Assembly (NCBI GenBank): GCA_034434835.1
Contig: DAOTXX010000076.1
Span: forward strand, 1-64,000
Length of the DNA stretch: 64,000 nt
Source: JBGLNJ01 sp034434835
Lineage (GTDB): Bacteria > Chloroflexota > Anaerolineae > Fen-1058
Direction of reading: 5' to 3'
Below are positions 28,516 through 37,182 of this stretch, in pieces (the first letter of the stretch is position 1; every line of letters begins with the position of its first letter). Made by a program: the position numbers and the translations under genes. The notes under the pieces are model-generated. The model did not search any database, was not told the origin of the DNA, and saw only the letters and a list, made by a program, of their open reading frames with translations.

Positions 28516-29994
28516 CTATTTAGGGGCTTGCCGCTCCGGGATGCCGGCCAGCTTCCGCACCATCTTTTTCCGGGCTTCGATGTCATACTGCGTCGTGATC
28601 GCGATCGCTTCCATGATGGGAGAGCCGCCGCCGTGATAGGCTCCGAACAGATGAACTCCCGCAGCAGACGAACACAACAAGTCGCCAACATAGCGCCACA
28701 ACTGCGCGGCGTCTTGCGGGGGAATGTCCGGGTTCCGCGTGATGTACTTGTACAACAGGTCTTGGGTCTCCGGGTTGACAAAGTCTCCTTCGTACGGGAA
28801 GGTCGCCGGGATACCGCCGGAAATGTCGCACAAGATCTCGGCCTCGCGGAAAACGGCTTCGCCGGTCAAAGCGCGCCCCACGTTCGCATAAATCGAGTGG
28901 GGAATGTAACTTCCTGGCCCATAGGGTTTGAATCCCACGCCGGGGATGTACACCTCTGGCCCGCTCAGTTCCGAAGCGGTGAATCCGGCCGCATAGCCCA
29001 ACTCGGCGACCTGGATGATCTCGGCCAGTTTATTCCGCACGTGCGACTCTTTGTGAATCCCGTTGTACTCGGCGGCCAAAGCCACCGTTCCCAGCATCAA
29101 ATCGCCCATTGCGGGCTTGCAGCCGGAATAGGAATGGCGGTGGAACAGCGCGAATAAAAGTGCACACACGCCACCATGGACGGTCTCCCCGCACAGGAAC
29201 ACACGCTCCCAGGGAATAAATGCATCTTCGAAAATGGTGTACGAATCCGTTGCTCCGGGAGCGAATCCTCTCGGGAAATACTTGCGCTCGCGCAGATTGT
29301 GCACCGAGACGACCTGCTTGACCCCTTCCCAATCGGCCGGGATCGCAAACGCCACGGCCCAATCCTTTTCCTCGGGCAACAGCGCGCGGGTCGGCAGCAC
29401 CAGGATTTCGTCGGCGACAGATGCCTCCGAGTTATGGACTTTGGCGCCGCGCACCACGATGCCGTCGCTCTTTTTTTCGACGACACGGACGTACAAGTCC
29501 GGGTCTTGTTGCTGCGAAGGGCGCTTGACCCGATCGCCCTTGACGTCCGTCTGCGCGCAGCAGCCCACCAGGTCCTCTCGCTGGAATCGTTCGAGCCATT
29601 GGACGAAATTCTTGTGATATTCGGTGGCGCCGTGGTTCTGCTTGTCCGCTTCGTAAGAGACGTTGTAAAGAGCGTTCGCTGCATCTACTCCCATACACCG
29701 CTGGATGCATCCGCCCGAAATCTGGCAGAGCGCGCGGGTCATGTCTTGCTTTTTGTGCAAGTCCTCTTGGCTGTGATGGATATGGGTAAAGCGATTGATC
29801 TTGGCGCCGGTCAGATGAGAGGTCGCGGTGCACAGGTCTTGATACTCGGGATTGGTGGCATAGTCAAACGTCAGGCCGATGGTGTGGATGGTGGGCATTT
29901 GCAGTTCGTCCGTGCGGTCAATCTTTTGCCCGTTCAGGTAGAGGTTCCGCCGCATCTTGCGCAGCCCCTCGATGTACTGCTCTTTTGTTCTCAT
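28516..29994 (-). CDS. abfD: 4-hydroxybutyryl-CoA dehydratase / vinylacetyl-CoA isomerase
   Basis: 492 residues of the HpaB/AbfD flavoprotein family. Family knowledge: the clostridial enzyme binds FAD and an unusual [4Fe-4S] cluster through three Cys and one His and converts 4-hydroxybutyryl-CoA to crotonyl-CoA by a ketyl radical route. Seen here: CIQRC (Cys96, Cys100) and FHRHSYSGCKPAMGD (His285, Cys292) match those four ligands in position and context. This separates it from the FAD monooxygenase 4-hydroxyphenylacetate 3-hydroxylase, which lacks them. KGDRVKRPSQQQDPDLYVRVVEK and DGIVVRGAKVHNS are further AbfD-like segments. The start overlaps the preceding gene (ATGA), with GAGGAAGGA upstream. 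The enzyme is oxygen-sensitive in known cases, suggesting an anaerobic lifestyle. Confidence 0.85.
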   Translation of the reverse strand: MRTKEQYIEGLRKMRRNLYLNGQKIDRTDELQMPTIHTIGLTFDYATNPEYQDLCTATSHLTGAKINRFTHIHHSQEDLHKKQDMTRALCQISGGCIQRCMGVDAANALYNVSYEADKQNHGATEYHKNFVQWLERFQREDLVGCCAQTDVKGDRVKRPSQQQDPDLYVRVVEKKSDGIVVRGAKVHNSEASVADEILVLPTRALLPEEKDWAVAFAIPADWEGVKQVVSVHNLRERKYFPRGFAPGATDSYTIFEDAFIPWERVFLCGETVHGGVCALLFALFHRHSYSGCKPAMGDLMLGTVALAAEYNGIHKESHVRNKLAEIIQVAELGYAAGFTASELSGPEVYIPGVGFKPYGPGSYIPHSIYANVGRALTGEAVFREAEILCDISGGIPATFPYEGDFVNPETQDLLYKYITRNPDIPPQDAAQLWRYVGDLLCSSAAGVHLFGAYHGGGSPIMEAIAITTQYDIEARKKMVRKLAGIPERQAPK

Positions 29995-30878
29995 GCGTCC
30001 TTCCTCTTTTGTTCTGGATATTCGTACCAGCCCTTGCCGGTCTTTTCGCCGTACCAGCCTTTCATGTACCTCTCCACGAGGCTGGGCGGTGGGAGATCGG
30101 CCGGGTCGCCTGTCTCGCGGAACTTTTCCATAGAGCGAGTATAAGCCAAATCAATGCCTGTGAGATCCATCAAGCGGAACGCGCCCATGGGATGTCCGGC
30201 CCCGTAAACCTGGGCTTTGTCAATGTCCTCGAAACTCGCCACGCCCATTTCCAGAAGCCAGAACGCTTCGCGGGCGATGGAGCGTAAAATGCGATTCAGC
30301 AAAAAGCCCTCCACTTCTTTCTTGAGATGCACGCCAACCTTTTCCAATCGCTCGCACAAGGCCAGCGAGATTTGCGCGGTCTCGTCCGAAACATGTGGCC
30401 CCTGGACGACCTCGACCAGTTTCATCACCAATGCAGGGTTGAAGAAATGCAGATTGAGCACCTTGTCAGGTCGTCGGGTCACGTCGGCGATGCGCGAACT
30501 GACGATGTAAGAACTGTTTGTGGCAAGGATGGCATGCGGCGGAGCCAGCCGGTCCAGGTCGGCAAAGACCTTTCGCTTCACGTCGAGGATTTCGACAACC
30601 GCTTCAATGACGTAATCGGCGTTCTTGACCGTTTCTTTTAATTCGGAGACAAAAGAGAGACGGGCGCGCGCCTGATCCGCTTGCTCTTGAGTCAGTTTAC
30701 CCTTTTTCACTCGCTCGGGCAAATAGCTATGAGCAAAGGCCTCGGCTTTTTTGAGGACCTCTTCTTTGACATCGGTGCAGGTCGTCTGGTAGCCGTGCAG
30801 GGCGCATAAAAGAGCGATCTGATGCCCCATGTTCCCGGCACCGATGACGGCAATGTGTTTCACGTCATTGATGTTCAT
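29991..30878 (-). CDS. 3-hydroxyacyl-CoA dehydrogenase (3-hydroxybutyryl-CoA type)
   Basis: 295 residues from ATG 30878. It oxidises 3-hydroxyacyl-CoA to 3-ketoacyl-CoA with NAD. The Rossmann motif is VIGAGNMGHQIA near the N-terminus. The catalytic His lies in LHFFNPALVMKLVEVVQG with the partner Glu following, and the C-terminal domain has NRILRSIAREAFWLLE and MDLTGIDLAYT. An upstream GTG at 30899 is possible but would overlap the preceding hydratase gene. The stop overlaps the dehydratase start by 4 bases, indicating translational coupling. Confidence 0.92.
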   Translation of the reverse strand: MNINDVKHIAVIGAGNMGHQIALLCALHGYQTTCTDVKEEVLKKAEAFAHSYLPERVKKGKLTQEQADQARARLSFVSELKETVKNADYVIEAVVEILDVKRKVFADLDRLAPPHAILATNSSYIVSSRIADVTRRPDKVLNLHFFNPALVMKLVEVVQGPHVSDETAQISLALCERLEKVGVHLKKEVEGFLLNRILRSIAREAFWLLEMGVASFEDIDKAQVYGAGHPMGAFRLMDLTGIDLAYTRSMEKFRETGDPADLPPPSLVERYMKGWYGEKTGKGWYEYPEQKRKDA

Positions 30879-30883
30879 TTCGC

Positions 30884-31675
30884 TCAACGTCCTTTCCACT
30901 GGGGTTTACGTTTTTCTGCAAAGGCTTTGGGGCCTTCGACGAAATCCTCAGATTGATACAATGTGATTTGCCCATGGAACATGGTCCTGGCCGCTTGCTC
31001 CAGTGGCATCGCCAGGCCCTTGAGCGCAGCTTCCTTGCTCGCGCGGACCGCCAGCGGAGAGCAGGCCAGGATTTTCTCTGCCCACTCCTCGGCGGTGGGC
31101 ATTAATTGCTCCAGGGGCACGACCTGATTGACCAATCCTATTTGCAAGGCTTCTTGCGCTGAGATGCGGCGCGCCGTGAGCAGCATCCCCATTGCCAAGT
31201 GGTAGGGAATCGCTCGAGGAAGGTAGTGGACGCCTCCTGCGCCCGCGATCATCCCGACGGTCGGCTCGGGCAGTCCAAAGGAGGCGTTTTCGGCCGCGAG
31301 AATGATGTCGCAAGCCAGAGCACACTCGAACCCGCCGCCCAGCGCCAAACCGTTCACTGCGGCGATGAGGGGTTTGAAGAGATCGAATCGCAGTGTGATT
31401 CCCCCCAGGCCGCCTTTGAGTTTTTGCATCTCTTGGCGCAGTGCCTCGCCGCCATGTTGCGCTTGCCACTTGAGATCGTTGCCTGCCGAAAATGCCTTGT
31501 CCCCCGCGCCAGTCAGGATGGCGACCCAGGCCTCAGGATCGGCGGCAAAATCGTTAAAGGCGTCATCCATCTCCTTGCTGGCCGGCGGATGCAGGGCGTT
31601 CATTACCTCCGGACGATTGATGGTGATGATCGTGACGTGTTCTTTTTTCTCCACCTTGATGAATTCGTAACCCAT
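30884..31675 (-). CDS. enoyl-CoA hydratase/isomerase family protein
   Basis: 263 residues, crotonase fold. The oxyanion-hole segments are AFSAGNDLKW (near 61-70) and GLALGGGFECALACD (near 109-123). Of the two glutamates used by canonical enoyl-CoA hydratase, the first is present (Glu137 in LPEPTVG). The position of the second is Gly163 (LAMGMLLT, where hydratases usually have LAMEM). The pathway needs a hydratase of crotonyl-CoA, but the missing residue leaves open isomerase, hydrolase or a one-glutamate mechanism. AAGGA precedes the ATG. Confidence 0.88.
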   Translation of the reverse strand: MGYEFIKVEKKEHVTIITINRPEVMNALHPPASKEMDDAFNDFAADPEAWVAILTGAGDKAFSAGNDLKWQAQHGGEALRQEMQKLKGGLGGITLRFDLFKPLIAAVNGLALGGGFECALACDIILAAENASFGLPEPTVGMIAGAGGVHYLPRAIPYHLAMGMLLTARRISAQEALQIGLVNQVVPLEQLMPTAEEWAEKILACSPLAVRASKEAALKGLAMPLEQAARTMFHGQITLYQSEDFVEGPKAFAEKRKPQWKGR

Positions 31676-31804
31676 GTTGTTCCTTCCTGGCGCGACCCGC
31701 TGCGCGCCGCAGCCAAGCAGGTATTTTCTTTACCACCAAGACACCAAGCCACAAATTCTATTCCTCATGCCCTTTGTGTCTTGGCGCCTTGGTAGTTTAT
31801 TTTT

Positions 31805-32031
31805 GGGGTATTTCCCACACAGCGTGGGTAAATCCCTGCCACCTGTCACACCTGCCCTGGCGGGCGGTGCCAGGGTTGCGAGCCGCCGAACCCCCTGGCG
31901 GGGGCAGGTGCGGCGAAGTAATCTCATTTTTGTCGCCGGAGATTGCTTCGGAAGCCCGCCACGCTTCGCTCGCGGCTTCGGCTGCGCACCCTCGCAATGA
32001 CAATGCTGCCCATGTCACGTGGGAAATACCC
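31805..32031. repeat. composite intergenic repeat bounded by GGTATTTCCCAC / GTGGGAAATACC
   Basis: Gap 31676-32203 has no gene. Within it a block of about 227 bases is bounded by inverted repeats GGTATTTCCCAC and GTGGGAAATACC. It contains CACACCTGCCCTGGCGGGCGG and the dispersed GGAGATTGCTTCG ... CTCGCAATGAC unit. The same components occur in opposite orientation at 44763-44985, where a MITE has landed inside. A third partial relative is at 33567-33644. Function unknown. Confidence 0.7.
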
Positions 32032-32050
32032 TAAAGGCTGGCGAGTCCCG

Positions 32051-32118
32051 GTCAACGAATATCAAACGAATAAACGAATGATGGTCACGCCTCTCTGTCA
32101 GCGATTCGTTGATTCGTT
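32051..32118. repeat. ATTCGTT-type repeat, copies 2 and 3
   Basis: Bases 32051-32079 are the inverted copy (27 of 29 identical) of 1847-1875. Bases 32103-32118 carry a further GATTCGTTGATTCGTT unit in direct orientation. The two face each other around about 23 bases of unrelated sequence. Confidence 0.55.
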
Positions 32119-32203
32119 ACGCCGAAGGCGATTTGCTGGCCTGGCGGTAGACAGGTTGACGGATTCCCGCTGAACAGTTACTTTTGGTCCAAGTGGCGAG
32201 AAT

Positions 32204-33478
32204 CTACTTGACGGTGATCCAATCGGTGAACGAAACCCACCGGTTGCCCTGCGCCTTTTGGAGAAAGGCCGTCTTGACCCCCGCATGATCGGTCGGGCTG
32301 TAGCTGACGTTCGGCAGCACCGAACCAGTGTAATCTTTCATCTGGTCCATCGTTTGCATGAACCGTTCGCGCGTCAGCTCTTTGCCCGTGCGCCGCAGCC
32401 CCTCGGTCATCACCTGCGCCTCGACATAGCCGCTGAGCGAGAAACCACCGATCTGCTCATTCGGCGCATACTTTTTCATAAACTCCTGATATTCGACGAT
32501 CTTGGGGTTACTCAGATCATCATAGGCCGGGATCCAGGCCGGGATCACCAGGCCCTCGATGCCGGGACCGGCGAGCTGAAAGATGGCCGGGTCATTGATC
32601 ACCGCCGAAGCCATCAGCTTGGGTTTGAAACCGATCTTGGTCATTTCAGCGATGACTGAGGCGCCCGGCTTGGGCACGGCCCAGAGGATCACCGTATCGG
32701 CGCCGCTCGTCTGCAACTTGAGCGCCTGCGCGGCGAAATTGGTGTCGGCGGCTTCGTACGATACACCGGTCGCTTCGGGCAACCCACGCTTTTTCAGTTC
32801 CGCGTTGACGGTATCCAATCCCTCTTTGCCGAACGAGTCATTTTGGTAAAACACCGCCAGCTTTTTAGAACCCCATTGATCGAGTGCGTACTGGGTGAGC
32901 AGGGTTGCTTCCGTCATATAGTTCATTTGCAGAGCATAGACATTCTTTTTCAGCGGCACCGCCATAGTGGTCGAGCCAGTGGCGGGCGCTACGTGCGGGA
33001 CATTGTTTTGGATGAGGTAATCCATGACGGCCAGGTTATTCGCCGTGCCCAGCCCGGCGATGAGAGCAAAAACCTTGTCTTCCTCGACGAGTTTCTTGAC
33101 CGCCGCCACTGTCTTGGCGGGCTGGTAAGAGTCGTTCTCGTAGATGAAGCGGACCTTGCGCCCATTGATGCCGCCCTGTTCGTTGACCATCTTGAAATAC
33201 GCGGCGATGGCGCGATCGATCACGCCATAGGCGCCCGCCGGTCCATCCTGAGGCCCCCAACTGCCGATCACGATCTCGGTATCGGTGACGCCCGGCACCG
33301 GCACTTTGGTAGCTGCCACCGTTGGAGCAGTCGTCGGAACTGCTGGCTGGGTCGGCGCAATCGTCGGAGCTGTGGACACAGGCGTGCAGGCTGCCAGCCA
33401 CAGCGCAAACAGCATCGTCAAGGTGAGGATTATCCCTGGCCGGGATCGCCTCTGGTTGCTCGAGTGTTGATGTCTCAT
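32204..33478 (-). CDS. branched-chain amino acid-type ABC substrate-binding lipoprotein
   Basis: 424 residues. The signal peptide ends with LWLAAC (lipidated Cys31), followed by a Pro/Thr/Ala linker (TIAPTQPAVPTTAPTVAA). The mature part has Peripl_BP_6 features: DTEIVIGSWGPQDGPAGAYG, VNEQGGINGRKVRFIYEND and an FSLSGYVEAQVMTEGLRRTG end. It feeds LivHMGF encoded downstream. The family binds amino acids but also amides, aromatic and short-chain acids. In this locus the ligand may be a hydroxy- or keto-acid. The ATG at 33478 has GGAGG 6 bases before it; the TTG at 33493 is rejected. Confidence 0.9.
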   Translation of the reverse strand: MRHQHSSNQRRSRPGIILTLTMLFALWLAACTPVSTAPTIAPTQPAVPTTAPTVAATKVPVPGVTDTEIVIGSWGPQDGPAGAYGVIDRAIAAYFKMVNEQGGINGRKVRFIYENDSYQPAKTVAAVKKLVEEDKVFALIAGLGTANNLAVMDYLIQNNVPHVAPATGSTTMAVPLKKNVYALQMNYMTEATLLTQYALDQWGSKKLAVFYQNDSFGKEGLDTVNAELKKRGLPEATGVSYEAADTNFAAQALKLQTSGADTVILWAVPKPGASVIAEMTKIGFKPKLMASAVINDPAIFQLAGPGIEGLVIPAWIPAYDDLSNPKIVEYQEFMKKYAPNEQIGGFSLSGYVEAQVMTEGLRRTGKELTRERFMQTMDQMKDYTGSVLPNVSYSPTDHAGVKTAFLQKAQGNRWVSFTDWITVK

Positions 33479-33566
33479 TTTCTCCTCCTTCAAATTCTGT
33501 AAGTTGGCTAGCCTTCAATGTTTGAGGCAATTCGTCACGTTTCACTGTCGTGACTGCTCGACCTGT

Positions 33567-33644
33567 CGTGGCGAGCGCAACAAAGCAATCCCAGTCAAGT
33601 GACGAGGAGATTGCTTCGTCGGCCTGCGGCCTCCTCGCAATGAC
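33567..33644. repeat. dispersed GGAGATTGCTTCG / CTCGCAATGAC repeat
   Basis: The unit GAGGAGATTGCTTCGTCGG ... CTCCTCGCAATGAC, preceded by the reversed AAAGCAATCCCAG, sits between the binding protein and LivF genes. Similar units lie at about 31940-32001 and 44763-44800. Units of this type are widespread in Chloroflexota and other phyla. Confidence 0.65.
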
Positions 33645-33656
33645 CCAAGTAGTTAC

Positions 33657-34373
33657 TCACTGTCCCAGATAGGCGCGTTTCACCTCCTCTCTTTGCCGCA
33701 AAGCCGCGCTCCGATCGCTCAGGGCAACTCGTCCGGCCTCGAGCAGGTACGCATAATCGGCGACGTTGAGCGCCATGTGCACATTCTGCTCGGCCAAGAT
33801 GACGGTTGTTCCGGCAGCTCGAATCTCATTGATGATGCGGAAAATCTCCTTGACGAGCAGGGGAGCAAGACCGAGGGAGGGTTCGTCGAGCAAGAGCAAG
33901 CGCGGCCTGGACATCAGCCCCCGTCCGATGGCGAGCATCTGCTGCTCGCCGCCGCTGAGTGTGCCGGCCGGTTGTTCCAGCCGCTCGCGTAAACGCGGAA
34001 AGTAGTTGAATACGCGCTCCAGGTCACGTGCCACGGATTGAGCATCACGGCGGATATACGCGCCGAGACGCAAATTTTCGCGCACGGTGAGATCGGGGAA
34101 AAGCTGTCGTCCCTCGGGCACCTGAGCGACGCCGGCGCGCACCAGTTGGTCGGCCCGGCATCGCTCGATCCGTTTGCCATCGAACTCCACCCAGCCGCGG
34201 GTGGGCCGGAGCAGGCCCGAGATCACGCGCAGGGTAGTCGTCTTGCCCGCGCCGTTCGGCCCGAGCAAGGCGACGACGCTCCCTTCCGCCATTTCAAGAC
34301 TGATGCTGCGCAGGGCGCACGCGCGTCCATAGTGCGCTTCGATCTCGCTGACCTTCAAAAGGGGTTGTGTCAT
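33657..34373 (-). CDS. livF: branched-chain type ABC importer ATPase LivF
   Basis: 238 residues. Walker A LLGPNGAGKTT, signature LSGGEQQMLAIGR, Walker B LLLLDEPSLGLAP, switch region VILAEQNVHMAL; SLGLAPLLV and AEQN are diagnostic of LivF. The start codon overlaps the LivG stop (ATGA). Confidence 0.95.
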   Translation of the reverse strand: MTQPLLKVSEIEAHYGRACALRSISLEMAEGSVVALLGPNGAGKTTTLRVISGLLRPTRGWVEFDGKRIERCRADQLVRAGVAQVPEGRQLFPDLTVRENLRLGAYIRRDAQSVARDLERVFNYFPRLRERLEQPAGTLSGGEQQMLAIGRGLMSRPRLLLLDEPSLGLAPLLVKEIFRIINEIRAAGTTVILAEQNVHMALNVADYAYLLEAGRVALSDRSAALRQREEVKRAYLGQ

Positions 34374-35161
34374 CTTGGAACTCGGAGAGCAAGATCAGGT
34401 TCGCCCAGATAGGCTTCGATCACCGCAGGATCGTTCCCGACTTTTGTGGGCGCCCCCTCGGCGATCTTGCGGCCAAAGTCCAGTACGTACAGACGCTGGC
34501 ACAGCCCCATCACGAATGACATGTCGTGCTCGACGATCAAAATGCTCAGATTGAATTGCTTATGAATGTGGCGAATCAACTGAGCCAATGCGTGTGTTTC
34601 GTGTTCATCGGCGCCCGCCGCCGGCTCGTCGAGCAGTAGGAGCAATGGGCGGGAGACCAGCGCGCGGCCCAATTCGACCTTCTTTTGTACGCCGAAAGGC
34701 AACGTGGACACCGGGCGGTCGCGGACAGGCGTCAATCCCAGCAGCTCGAGTACCTCGTCCGCGCGCCGTGTGGCCACGGCTTCCCGCTGCCTGGCGTCGG
34801 GCAGTCGCAAGCCATCCCGGATCACACCCCCGCGAATGACCACATGCTGTCCCAGTAACAAATTATGCAGCGTCGTCATGCTGCGGCAAAGCTCCACGTT
34901 CTGAAAGGTGCGCGCAATGCCCAGGCGAATGATCTCGTGCGCGCGCGCGTGGGTAATATCACGCCCCTGGAAAGAGATGGTCCCGCGATCCGGGTCATAG
35001 AAACGGCTGATGCAGTTAAACACCGTGGTCTTGCCTGCACCATTCGGTCCGATGAGGCCGACAATTTCACCTGAATAGACGACGAGGTCCAACCCCTGAA
35101 CGGCGCACAGGCCGCCAAAGCTCAGCGTCAGATTCCTGATTTCGAGGAGAGGTTGGGTCAT
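34370..35161 (-). CDS. livG: branched-chain type ABC importer ATPase LivG
   Basis: 263 residues from ATG 35161. Walker A LIGPNGAGKTT is followed by the FNCISRFYDPDRG segment. GIARTFQNVELCRSMT is the LivG Q-loop region, PFGVQKKVELGRAL replaces the usual LSGGQ as is common in LivG, and Walker B is LLLLDEPAAGA. The longer frame to 35263 would overlap LivM and is rejected. Confidence 0.94.
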   Translation of the reverse strand: MTQPLLEIRNLTLSFGGLCAVQGLDLVVYSGEIVGLIGPNGAGKTTVFNCISRFYDPDRGTISFQGRDITHARAHEIIRLGIARTFQNVELCRSMTTLHNLLLGQHVVIRGGVIRDGLRLPDARQREAVATRRADEVLELLGLTPVRDRPVSTLPFGVQKKVELGRALVSRPLLLLLDEPAAGADEHETHALAQLIRHIHKQFNLSILIVEHDMSFVMGLCQRLYVLDFGRKIAEGAPTKVGNDPAVIEAYLGEPDLALRVPR

Positions 35162-35165
35162 CGGG

Positions 35166-36275
35166 TTAATACCTGACTTCCACTCTTTCTGACGATGAAT
35201 GACCCGCGCTGGCTGCCATGTGGCTTGGCGCGTTAGAGGGAGACAGACGCGGCGCGCCCCCAAGCGATCGGGTTGACCAGCGTCGGCGCAGATTCCGCCA
35301 TCCGCCAGCCAGACCTTGTGGGAAAAACATGATTGTCAGAATCAACACCACACCCAGAACCACAGCATATAAATTCTTGAACTGGCTCACCACGGGCAAT
35401 CGAGTCAGCGTGTTCTGCAAGAGCGTGAGCAGAAATGAGCCTAATAACGCGCCGTTCACTGTCCCCAGGCCACCCAACACAATCATCGTGACAAAATCCA
35501 GAGAGAGGAAGAAGGTAAAGTCTTCCGGGCTGATCCCATGGAGCAGATGCGCATACAGACTGCCGGCCAGGCCGGCATAAAAGGCACTGAGGGCAAAAGC
35601 CGTTGTCTTGTATCGCACGAGGTTCACGCCCATCGCGCGCGCCGCCACTTCGCTATCGCGGATGGCGATAAATGCACGCCCCGTGTTGCTATTGACGATA
35701 TTCCGCGCCAGGAGCGTGAGCAAAATCAGCATGCTCAAGGCGAGGTAGTAATAATCCTGATCGGTGCGAAGCACGATCGAACGGTTCAGTCCAATCGGGA
35801 TGACGGCCGGTGGCAGAGAGTGCAGCCCCATCGAGCCGCCGGTCCACTCGCCCCAAAAGAGGATAAGCTGCGGTACGGCGAGGCCAAACCCCAGTGTCGC
35901 CACGGCCAGGTAGGGGCCACTGAGTCGCAAGGCAGGCAGCCCCAACAAAAAGCCAATGGCGGCAGTGAGGAATCCTGCGGCGAGCAGCGCGACCACAAAG
36001 GGAACTCCCAAGCGCAGCGTGAGCAGCGCCGAAGTGTAAGCCCCAATAGCGAAGAAGCCAGCATGCCCCAGTGAGATCTGACCCGCATAACCCAACAGCA
36101 AATTCAGGCCAAGGGCGACGATGGCATAGATCAGTCCCAGCGAGGTCAGATAGAGCACGTAGCCCAGCGGGAGGCCCGGGACAAGACGGAGCGCCGTCGG
36201 CAACAAGAACGCCGCCATCAACCCGAGTCCGTAGAGCGCAATGTCCCGCTTGCGCAGTTGCAGCCAGCGCGTCAT
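35166..36275 (-). CDS. livM: branched-chain type ABC importer permease LivM
   Basis: 369 residues and about ten membrane helices. It carries the typical ALGLNLLLGYAGQISLGHAGFFAIGAY near residues 54-80, the coupling segment RAFIAIRDSEVAARAMGVNLVRYKTTAFALSAFYAG and the GGLGTVNGALLGS motif. The C-terminal 35 residues are polar and variable. It lies between LivH and LivG with gaps of under 10 bases. Confidence 0.94.
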   Translation of the reverse strand: MTRWLQLRKRDIALYGLGLMAAFLLPTALRLVPGLPLGYVLYLTSLGLIYAIVALGLNLLLGYAGQISLGHAGFFAIGAYTSALLTLRLGVPFVVALLAAGFLTAAIGFLLGLPALRLSGPYLAVATLGFGLAVPQLILFWGEWTGGSMGLHSLPPAVIPIGLNRSIVLRTDQDYYYLALSMLILLTLLARNIVNSNTGRAFIAIRDSEVAARAMGVNLVRYKTTAFALSAFYAGLAGSLYAHLLHGISPEDFTFFLSLDFVTMIVLGGLGTVNGALLGSFLLTLLQNTLTRLPVVSQFKNLYAVVLGVVLILTIMFFPQGLAGGWRNLRRRWSTRSLGGAPRLSPSNAPSHMAASAGHSSSERVEVRY

Positions 36276-36284
36276 GACCGACCT

Positions 36285-37169
36285 CTACACTTTTTTGATT
36301 GCGTGTTTGCCCAGCAGGCCGCCCGGGCGCACGACGAGGATCAGCACGATCAGCACAAAGGCGATGGTGGTGCGCAGCTCGGGCACCTGGTAGCCGACGA
36401 CGCTATCCAGAATGCCAAGCAGCAGGCCGCCTACTACGGCGCCGGGCAGGCTGGTGAATCCGCCCAAGACGGCCGCTGCAAATGCTTTCAACACCACATC
36501 TCCCATCATATTAGGGTCCAAATAGTTCAGCGGCGCGATCAGCACACCGGTCACGGCGCTCAAGGCTGTGCCCACCCCCCAACCTATGGCGTTGATGTGA
36601 TTGATATTGATGCCCATCAGTTGCGCCGCCAGGCGGTTCTGCGCAACGGCGCGCATGGCGACGCCCGTCAAGCTGTAGCGAAAGAACGCGAATAGAATCA
36701 CCATCAGCAGCAGCGTAACTGCAAAGATCAGCGCATTCATCTGGGTCACCACGACGGCACCCAGGCGGAAAGGCGGACCCGTGACGGGCGCGGGGAAGGG
36801 GCGGGTCTCGTATCCCCAGATCCAGCCCGCCACGCCCGGCAAGATCAGGGCGAGACCGATCGTGACGATGATGGGATTCAGGATCGGAGTCGGACTCACA
36901 TAGCGCAAAATCAATCGCTCGACGAGGATGCCAAGCAGGGTGGCAAAGATCAGGGTCAGCGCAAATGCCGCCGCAAAAGGCAACTGCAAGGCGGTGAGCA
37001 GCGTGAACGCCACAAAGGCGCTGACCATCGCCGTCTCGCCCTGCGCAAACGTGACCACGTCGGTCGTCTTGAAGATGAGGACGAGGCCCAGCGCCGTCAA
37101 CCCATAGAGGCTGCCCAGCGCCAGCCCATTGACGATCAGTTGTGCCCAGGGCAGGTCAAAGAGGGCCAT
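36285..37169 (-). CDS. livH: branched-chain type ABC importer permease LivH
   Basis: 294 residues and about eight membrane helices. It begins QLIVNGLALGSLYGLTALGLVLIFKTT, the LivH hallmark, then FAQGETAMVSAF, MRAVAQNRLAAQLMGI (coupling loop) and GGFTSLPGAVVGGLLLGI. ATG 37169 is used, since GTGGAGG in the upstream 37181 extension serves as its RBS. It follows the acyl-CoA synthetase gene by 13 bases. Confidence 0.94.
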   Translation of the reverse strand: MALFDLPWAQLIVNGLALGSLYGLTALGLVLIFKTTDVVTFAQGETAMVSAFVAFTLLTALQLPFAAAFALTLIFATLLGILVERLILRYVSPTPILNPIIVTIGLALILPGVAGWIWGYETRPFPAPVTGPPFRLGAVVVTQMNALIFAVTLLLMVILFAFFRYSLTGVAMRAVAQNRLAAQLMGININHINAIGWGVGTALSAVTGVLIAPLNYLDPNMMGDVVLKAFAAAVLGGFTSLPGAVVGGLLLGILDSVVGYQVPELRTTIAFVLIVLILVVRPGGLLGKHAIKKV

Positions 37170-37182
37170 CCTGGCCTCCACG

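Noticed and set aside
28516..29994. 4-hydroxyphenylacetate 3-monooxygenase as the identity of the HpaB-family protein
   Set aside because: All four iron-sulfur ligands of 4-hydroxybutyryl-CoA dehydratase are present, and the gene sits in a CoA-ester pathway.
31676..32203. CRISPR array in the repeat-rich gap
   Set aside because: Repeats are palindromic and of mixed type, without regular spacing or unique spacers, and no cas genes are in the window.
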